Made by a program: the position numbers and the translations under genes
The notes under the pieces: model-generated
What the model was told of the DNA's origin: nothing
The model's input: only the letters and a program-made list of their open reading frames with translations
The model's database searches: none
In this document: positions 5,265-8,456 of the stretch, piece by piece
Layout: the number at the start of each line of letters is the position of its first letter
How positions within the stretch are numbered: the stretch's first letter is position 1
NCBI GenBank assembly: GCA_964614375.1
Contig: CAZTLI010000228.1
Span: 1 to 8,456, forward strand
DNA from: CAZTLI01 sp964614375
GTDB taxonomy: Bacteria; Chloroflexota; Anaerolineae; Aggregatilineales; Phototrophicaceae
Reading direction: 5' to 3'
Length of the DNA stretch: 8,456 bases

Positions 5265-5708
5265 ATGTCACCGAAGTTATCCACCACACAAGCCTGGCGC
5301 ACCAAGCCCTTACGCGCCATTCGGGTTGCCGAACCTATGCCACGCCGGGATCCAATACCCGAAGATTTTAAGCTGCCACATGCGCTGCGTTTGTGGCTGC
5401 CCGATGGTCGCAAGATTATTTTCAAAACTGACGCTTACATGGTGATCGGTCATCGGACATCCATGAATGATCGCGAAGTAGATATTGATATGTCAGCGTA
5501 TGGCGCACGCGACCATTTTGTCTCCCGTTATCATGCCATGCTGTTGGCGATTGACCGGATGGCGATCAAAGATTTGAACAGCCTGAACGGAACACTCATC
5601 AACGGTAAGGTCTTGACACCGGGACGAGAATACATCCTGCGGGATGGCGATGAAGTCACACTCGGCACACTGTCACTCAAATTGGACTTCATTCGTTTCT
5701 CACTTTAA
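5265..5708 (+). CDS. FHA-domain protein (phosphothreonine-binding)
   Basis: A 147-residue protein with one forkhead-associated domain, a beta-sandwich that binds phosphothreonine peptides made by Ser/Thr kinases. The domain covers about 40-143. VIGHR (60-64) opens it, SRYH (87-90) is the phosphate-binding SxxH loop, and DLNSLNGTLING (103-114) is the NG-recognition loop. RDGDEVTLG (126-134) is the usual turn before the last strands. The normally conserved Arg of the GR motif is His63, with Arg64 next to it. The first 35 residues are basic, proline-containing and probably disordered. There is no membrane segment. The spacing between GHR and SRYH, with DIDMSAYGA (73-81), resembles Chloroflexota FHA proteins. 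No kinase or phosphatase is adjacent. The ATG at 5265 has only a weak GAGAAAG about 10 bases upstream, so translation may be modest. A strong terminator follows. Confidence 0.87.
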   Translation: MSPKLSTTQAWRTKPLRAIRVAEPMPRRDPIPEDFKLPHALRLWLPDGRKIIFKTDAYMVIGHRTSMNDREVDIDMSAYGARDHFVSRYHAMLLAIDRMAIKDLNSLNGTLINGKVLTPGREYILRDGDEVTLGTLSLKLDFIRFSL

Positions 5709-5742
5709 TTTTGCGAGCAACTCCCTCTCTCCCCTCTACAAA

Positions 5743-5779
5743 CGGGCGCGCTGCATCGAGTAGCGCGTCCGCTTTTTAT
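5743..5779 (+). terminator. Intrinsic terminator of the FHA gene
   Basis: CGGGCGCGCT (5743-5752) pairs with AGCGCGTCCG (5762-5771), 10 bp with one wobble, around a 9-base loop. CTTTTTAT follows. It is GC-rich, strong, and 34 bases after the FHA stop codon. Confidence 0.88.
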
Positions 5780-5990
5780 CACGGGGATTGGGTCTGTGTC
5801 AGCGGCTGTACTTAACCGTTTAAGCTTTGTACACAGTGTCTGATGGATTAGGGTGTTAACGGGGTAAAATTGTGCAAATTATACATTAATCCATCGTATA
5901 AATCGTCTTTACTTTGTGCGGTTAATTAACTGGTGATTAGATTTTGATACACATTGTACGATAAATATTTAAAATGTTGATGCAGGCTGT

Positions 5991-6006
5991 TGTGTAAAAT
6001 TTCACA
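5991..6006 (+). promoter_or_regulatory. CRP/FNR- or Rex-like site 1
   Basis: TGTGT-AAAATT-TCACA matches the TGTGA-N6-TCACA palindrome at nine of ten arm positions. Extended by a base or two it reads TTGTGT...TTTCACAG, close also to the Rex operator TTGTGAA-N4-TTCACAA. It overlaps the -35 region of the possible -10 at 6016-6021. Confidence 0.5.
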
Positions 6007-6020
6007 GCTTTCCTGTAGAA

Positions 6021-6036
6021 TGTGAACACTGTCACA
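6021..6036 (+). promoter_or_regulatory. CRP/FNR- or Rex-like site 2
   Basis: TGTGA-ACACTG-TCACA has both arms of the CRP consensus intact. Its centre is exactly 30 bp from that of site 1, three helical turns. It lies over the expected start of transcription if TAGAAT (6016-6021) is the -10, which would suit repression. The sequence alone cannot decide between a CRP/FNR-family protein and the NADH-sensing Rex. Confidence 0.55.
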
Positions 6037-6082
6037 AATAACCCATTTTCGTCCAGTTCAGAAATCATCAGGATAGATGACC

Positions 6083-6184
6083 ATGACGATCACAAGCATG
6101 TTCCCCCAAACGTTCGGCCTTTACAGTGTCACTGTAGCCACAGTCGCTGTCGCCAGCGTGGTGATTTTCTGGTCGATTAGCTAG
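6083..6184 (+). CDS. Possible 33-residue single-span membrane peptide in the aceB leader
   Basis: Not a recognised family. The ATG at 6083 follows AGGA by nine bases; another in-frame ATG at 6077 is only three bases from it. The product is a short polar start (MTITSMFPQ), then an uninterrupted hydrophobic stretch from about residue 10 to 32 rich in Val and Ala and ending FWSIS. That is long enough to cross the membrane once. It lies between the CRP/Rex-like sites and malate synthase, about 150 bases before aceB, with no terminator between them, so it would be co-transcribed. It could be a small membrane protein, a leader peptide, or a chance reading. It contains the 15-base palindrome described separately, so part of its sequence may be constrained as DNA instead. 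Codon evidence is too short to help. Confidence 0.4.
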   Translation: MTITSMFPQTFGLYSVTVATVAVASVVIFWSIS

Positions 6185-6334
6185 CGCCCACTAGCGCATC
6201 ACCTACCCATTTCGCCCAACGTTCAGCCCATCAATCGAATGTAGTGTGTTGCACCCTACCGGGTATGTATGCAGGCTTGCACAGGTCGCATCCCTGTACT
6301 GACTCATCAACACCAGATAATGAGGAGAGGACTT

Positions 6335-7924
6335 ATGGTTTTACAAGTGCATTCAGCGGTCAACATCAAAGGCGATATGCCACCCGCATTCGAGGCCATA
6401 TTGACACCGGAAGCGCAGGCGTTTCTAGTCAAATTGGCGCAGACATTTACATCGCGGCGCAACGACCTTCTGCAAAAACGCGCCGAACGTCAGCGACGGA
6501 TTGACGCGGGCGAAATGCCGGACTTTTTGCCAGAGACCGCGCACATCCGCGAAGGTGATTGGACAGTCGCGCCTATTCCTGCTGATTTGCAAGACCGCCG
6601 TGTGGAGATTACTGGCCCGACTGACCGCAAGATGGTCATCAATGCCCTCAATAGCGGCGCCAAAGTTTTCATGACCGACTTTGAGGATTCCAATGCCCCG
6701 ACATGGTTCAATATGGTCGATGGGCAGATTAATCTGCGCGATGCGGTGCGTCGGACGATTACGTTCACGAATGAATCGGGCAAGCATTATCAATTGAACG
6801 AAGATACCGCCGTCCTGATGGTGCGTCCGCGCGGCTGGCATCTGGATGAAAAGCATTTTCTGGTGGATGGCACACCTATTCCCGGCAGTTTGTTCGACTT
6901 TGGCCTGTATTTCTTCCACAATGCCGCCGAACTGCTCAAACGTGGCAGCGGCCCGTATTTTTATCTGCCCAAACTGGAAAGCCATCTCGAAGCGCGGTTG
7001 TGGAACGATGTGTTCAATCTGGCGCAGGATGAACTCGGCATCCCGCGCGGCACAATTCGGGCAACGGTGTTGATTGAGACGATACTCGGTGCATTTGAAG
7101 CCGACGAAATCCTCTATGAACTGCGTGATCATTCGGCGGGGTTGAACTGCGGGCGCTGGGATTATATCTTCAGCTACATCAAGAAGTTTCGAAATAAGCC
7201 TGACTATGTGCTGCCAGACCGCGCACAGGTGACGATGACCGTGCCTTTCATGCGGAACTACAGCCTGTATGTCATCAAAACCTGTCACCGACGCGGCATT
7301 CATGCGATGGGGGGGATGGCGGCGCAAATTCCGATTAAGCATGATCCGCAAGCCAACGAAGAAGCCTTCGCCAAAGTCCGCGCCGATAAAGAGCGCGAAG
7401 CCAGAGATGGTCACGACGGGACGTGGGTGGCGCATCCGGGATTGGTGCAGGTGGCGACGGAGATTTTCGATAAGCATATGCCGCAGCCGAATCAGATTGA
7501 GCGTCAACGCGCTGATGTCAACCTTAGTGCTGCCGATTTATTGACGCCAAGCGAAGGCACAATTACTGAACATGGCCTGCGCTGGAATCTCAAAGTCGGT
7601 ATTCAGTATCTGGAAGCGTGGTTGGGTGGCAATGGCTGTGTACCGCTGTACAACTTGATGGAAGACGCAGCCACAGCCGAAATCAGCCGTTCACAGGTCT
7701 GGCAGTGGCTGCACCATAACGCCACGCTGGACGATGGTCGTCCGGTGACTGTTGCGCTGTTCGGACAATTTTTGGAAGAAGAAATGGACGCGATTCAGTC
7801 CGAAGTTGGGGAAGGGCGTTTCGCCAACGGGCACTTTGACCGGGCTGCACATCTCTTCGATGAGATGATTCGCAGCGACGACTTCACCGAATTTTTGACC
7901 CTGCCAGCTTACCAGGACCTATAG
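6335..7924 (+). CDS. aceB: Malate synthase A
   Basis: A 529-residue enzyme, close to the length of E. coli AceB, that condenses glyoxylate with acetyl-CoA to form malate and CoA; it is the second step of the glyoxylate shunt and is cytoplasmic. FMTDFEDSNAPTW (112-124) and LMVRPRGWHL (161-170, catalytic Arg166) lie in the first half. VLIETILGAFEADEI (245-259) supplies the Mg2+ ligand Glu248, and LNCGRWDYI (270-278) supplies Asp276. GMAAQIPIK (327-335) and DGTWVAHPGL (361-370) line the TIM-barrel active site, and YNLMEDAATAEI (439-450) holds the catalytic base Asp444. All key residues are present. The start is the ATG at 6335, behind GAGGAGAGG; the frame is open further upstream to 6269 but without a ribosome site or family resemblance. 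aceA follows 83 bases downstream. Confidence 0.97.
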   Translation: MVLQVHSAVNIKGDMPPAFEAILTPEAQAFLVKLAQTFTSRRNDLLQKRAERQRRIDAGEMPDFLPETAHIREGDWTVAPIPADLQDRRVEITGPTDRKMVINALNSGAKVFMTDFEDSNAPTWFNMVDGQINLRDAVRRTITFTNESGKHYQLNEDTAVLMVRPRGWHLDEKHFLVDGTPIPGSLFDFGLYFFHNAAELLKRGSGPYFYLPKLESHLEARLWNDVFNLAQDELGIPRGTIRATVLIETILGAFEADEILYELRDHSAGLNCGRWDYIFSYIKKFRNKPDYVLPDRAQVTMTVPFMRNYSLYVIKTCHRRGIHAMGGMAAQIPIKHDPQANEEAFAKVRADKEREARDGHDGTWVAHPGLVQVATEIFDKHMPQPNQIERQRADVNLSAADLLTPSEGTITEHGLRWNLKVGIQYLEAWLGGNGCVPLYNLMEDAATAEISRSQVWQWLHHNATLDDGRPVTVALFGQFLEEEMDAIQSEVGEGRFANGHFDRAAHLFDEMIRSDDFTEFLTLPAYQDL

Positions 7925-7936
7925 ACGGGTATCACT

Positions 7937-7959
7937 GTAAGGCACACGCCGCGCCTTAC
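7937..7959 (+). other. Intercistronic hairpin between aceB and aceA
   Basis: GTAAGGC (7937-7943) and GCCTTAC (7953-7959) form a perfect 7-bp stem with a 9-base loop, 12 bases after the aceB stop. There is no T-run after it, so it is unlikely to terminate transcription. A transcript-stabilising or processing hairpin that sets different aceB and aceA levels is a reasonable inference. Confidence 0.5.
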
Positions 7960-8007
7960 TGATTGCAATAATTGACAGTCATCATCACAACTCAGGGAGA
8001 AAATCTC

Positions 8008-8456
8008 ATGCAACGAACACGAAACGCCGAACAAATCACGATGGAGTGGAATACCCGTCCCCGCTGGAAGGGCATCACCCGCCCCTATACAGCCGAAGAC
8101 GTGGTGCGTCTGCGCGGTTCGGTTTACATCGAACATTCGCTGGCGCGGATGGGCGCAGAACAACTATGGGACCTGCTCAACCGCGAAGCGTATATCAACG
8201 CACTGGGCGCACTGACAGGCACGCAGGCTGTGCAAATGGTCGCTGCTGGATTGAAGGCCATTTATGTCAGTGGTTGGCAGGTGGCGGCAGATGGCAACCT
8301 CGCCGGACAGACCTATCCCGACCAGAGTCTCTATCCGGCTGATAGCGCGCCCAACCTCGTGAAGCGAATCAATAACGCGCTGATGCGCGCCGACCAGATA
8401 CAGACGATGGAAGGCAAAAAAGGCCCCTTCTGGCTCGTGCCGATTATTGCCGATGG
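8008..8456 (+). CDS. aceA: Isocitrate lyase, N-terminal 149 residues (cut by window edge)
   Basis: First enzyme of the glyoxylate shunt, cleaving isocitrate to glyoxylate and succinate in the cytoplasm. The visible part covers the N-terminal helices and start of the TIM barrel. Family blocks include WKGITRPYTAEDVVRLRGSV (20-39), EHSLARMGAEQLW (42-54), NALGALTG (64-71), GLKAIYVSGWQVAAD (81-95) and YPDQSLYP (103-110). RINNALMRADQI (120-131) and FWLVPIIAD (141-149) follow. The KKCGH catalytic loop lies beyond the window. Residue 72 is Thr where the family usually has Asn (GNQAVQ), a conservative change. The ATG at 8008 follows GGGAG by eight bases. It is the second gene of an aceB-aceA unit in the same order as E. 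coli aceBA, with an 83-base spacer holding a hairpin. Whether aceK or other genes follow cannot be seen. Confidence 0.96.
   Translation, partial: MQRTRNAEQITMEWNTRPRWKGITRPYTAEDVVRLRGSVYIEHSLARMGAEQLWDLLNREAYINALGALTGTQAVQMVAAGLKAIYVSGWQVAADGNLAGQTYPDQSLYPADSAPNLVKRINNALMRADQIQTMEGKKGPFWLVPIIAD

Larger units (their letters stand above)
5780..6076 (+). promoter_or_regulatory. AT-rich control region of the glyoxylate-shunt operon
   Basis: About 300 bases without a gene, visibly more AT-rich than the flanking coding DNA. From left to right it holds CTTAA-CCGT-TTAAG (5811-5824) and a 9-bp inverted repeat, GATGGATTA at 5842-5850 and TAATCCATC at 5887-5895. The palindromes GTTAATTAAC and TAAATATTTA come next, then the two TGTGA-N6-TCACA-type sites described separately. 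A possible -10, TAGAAT (6016-6021), lies between those two sites without a good -35. This must contain the promoter for aceB and aceA, but I cannot pin down the start site. Confidence 0.6.

Noticed and set aside
6104..6229. Near-repeat CCCAAACGTTCGGCC (6105-6119) and CCCAACGTTCAGCCC (6215-6229)
   Set aside because: Only two imperfect copies of about 14 bases with a central AACGTT; could be chance and shows no clear relation to the genes.
6269..6334. 22-codon N-terminal extension of malate synthase
   Set aside because: No ribosome site upstream, unlike the GAGGAGAGG before the ATG at 6335, and the enzyme length from 6335 matches the family.
6425..7507. Long open reading frame of 360 codons on the minus strand within malate synthase
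   Set aside because: It is fully antisense to a protein with all malate synthase motifs, has a low-complexity-like composition (many Ile, His, Arg, Cys) and resembles no family; a codon-bias shadow.
1..8456. Search for CRISPR arrays, insertion sequences, tRNA genes, prophage or defence genes
   Set aside because: No evenly spaced repeat-spacer pattern, no transposase or integrase frame, no tRNA cloverleaf, and all sizeable genes belong to housekeeping or common accessory families.

Overview
The window reads as ordinary bacterial chromosome: compact genes on both strands, short intergenic gaps, good Shine-Dalgarno sites and well-formed intrinsic terminators. There is no insertion sequence, phage gene, CRISPR array, tRNA or rRNA. 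Protein style suggests a Chloroflexota member (Anaerolineae-like), chiefly the FHA protein and the mix of SET-domain, MuiA-family and glyoxylate-shunt genes. This is inference from family resemblance; no marker gene proves it.

Layout. On the minus strand at the left edge lie the 5' end of methionyl-tRNA synthetase (1-181) and, overlapping it by 8 bases, an uncharacterised nucleotidyltransferase (174-989). A minus-strand terminator (1021-1053) separates them from a SET-domain lysine methyltransferase (1310-1822, minus). On the plus strand follow a 40-residue basic protein (2063-2185) with its own terminator and a PaaI-type hotdog thioesterase (2300-2800) with a probable repressor operator at its promoter. 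After a roughly 320-base gap comes a MuiA-family DUF4139 protein (3125-4690). Its stop codon abuts the stop codon of a convergent quinol-monooxygenase-like ABM protein (4691-4993, minus). Next are a small FHA-domain protein (5265-5708), its terminator, and an AT-rich regulatory region of about 300 bases.

The right end is a glyoxylate-shunt operon: a possible 33-residue membrane peptide (6083-6184), malate synthase aceB (6335-7924) and isocitrate lyase aceA (8008 to the window end, truncated). Isocitrate lyase makes glyoxylate and succinate from isocitrate, and malate synthase condenses glyoxylate with acetyl-CoA. Together they allow growth on acetate or fatty acids. The region upstream holds two TGTGA-N6-TCACA-type palindromes 30 bp apart, which fit a CRP/FNR-family or a Rex-type regulator and are the most interesting regulatory signal here.

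Nothing in the window amounts to a clearly new biological system. The points worth following are the aceBA control region with its small membrane ORF, the operator at the thioesterase, the coupling of an unknown nucleotidyltransferase to metG, and the free-standing 40-residue basic gene.
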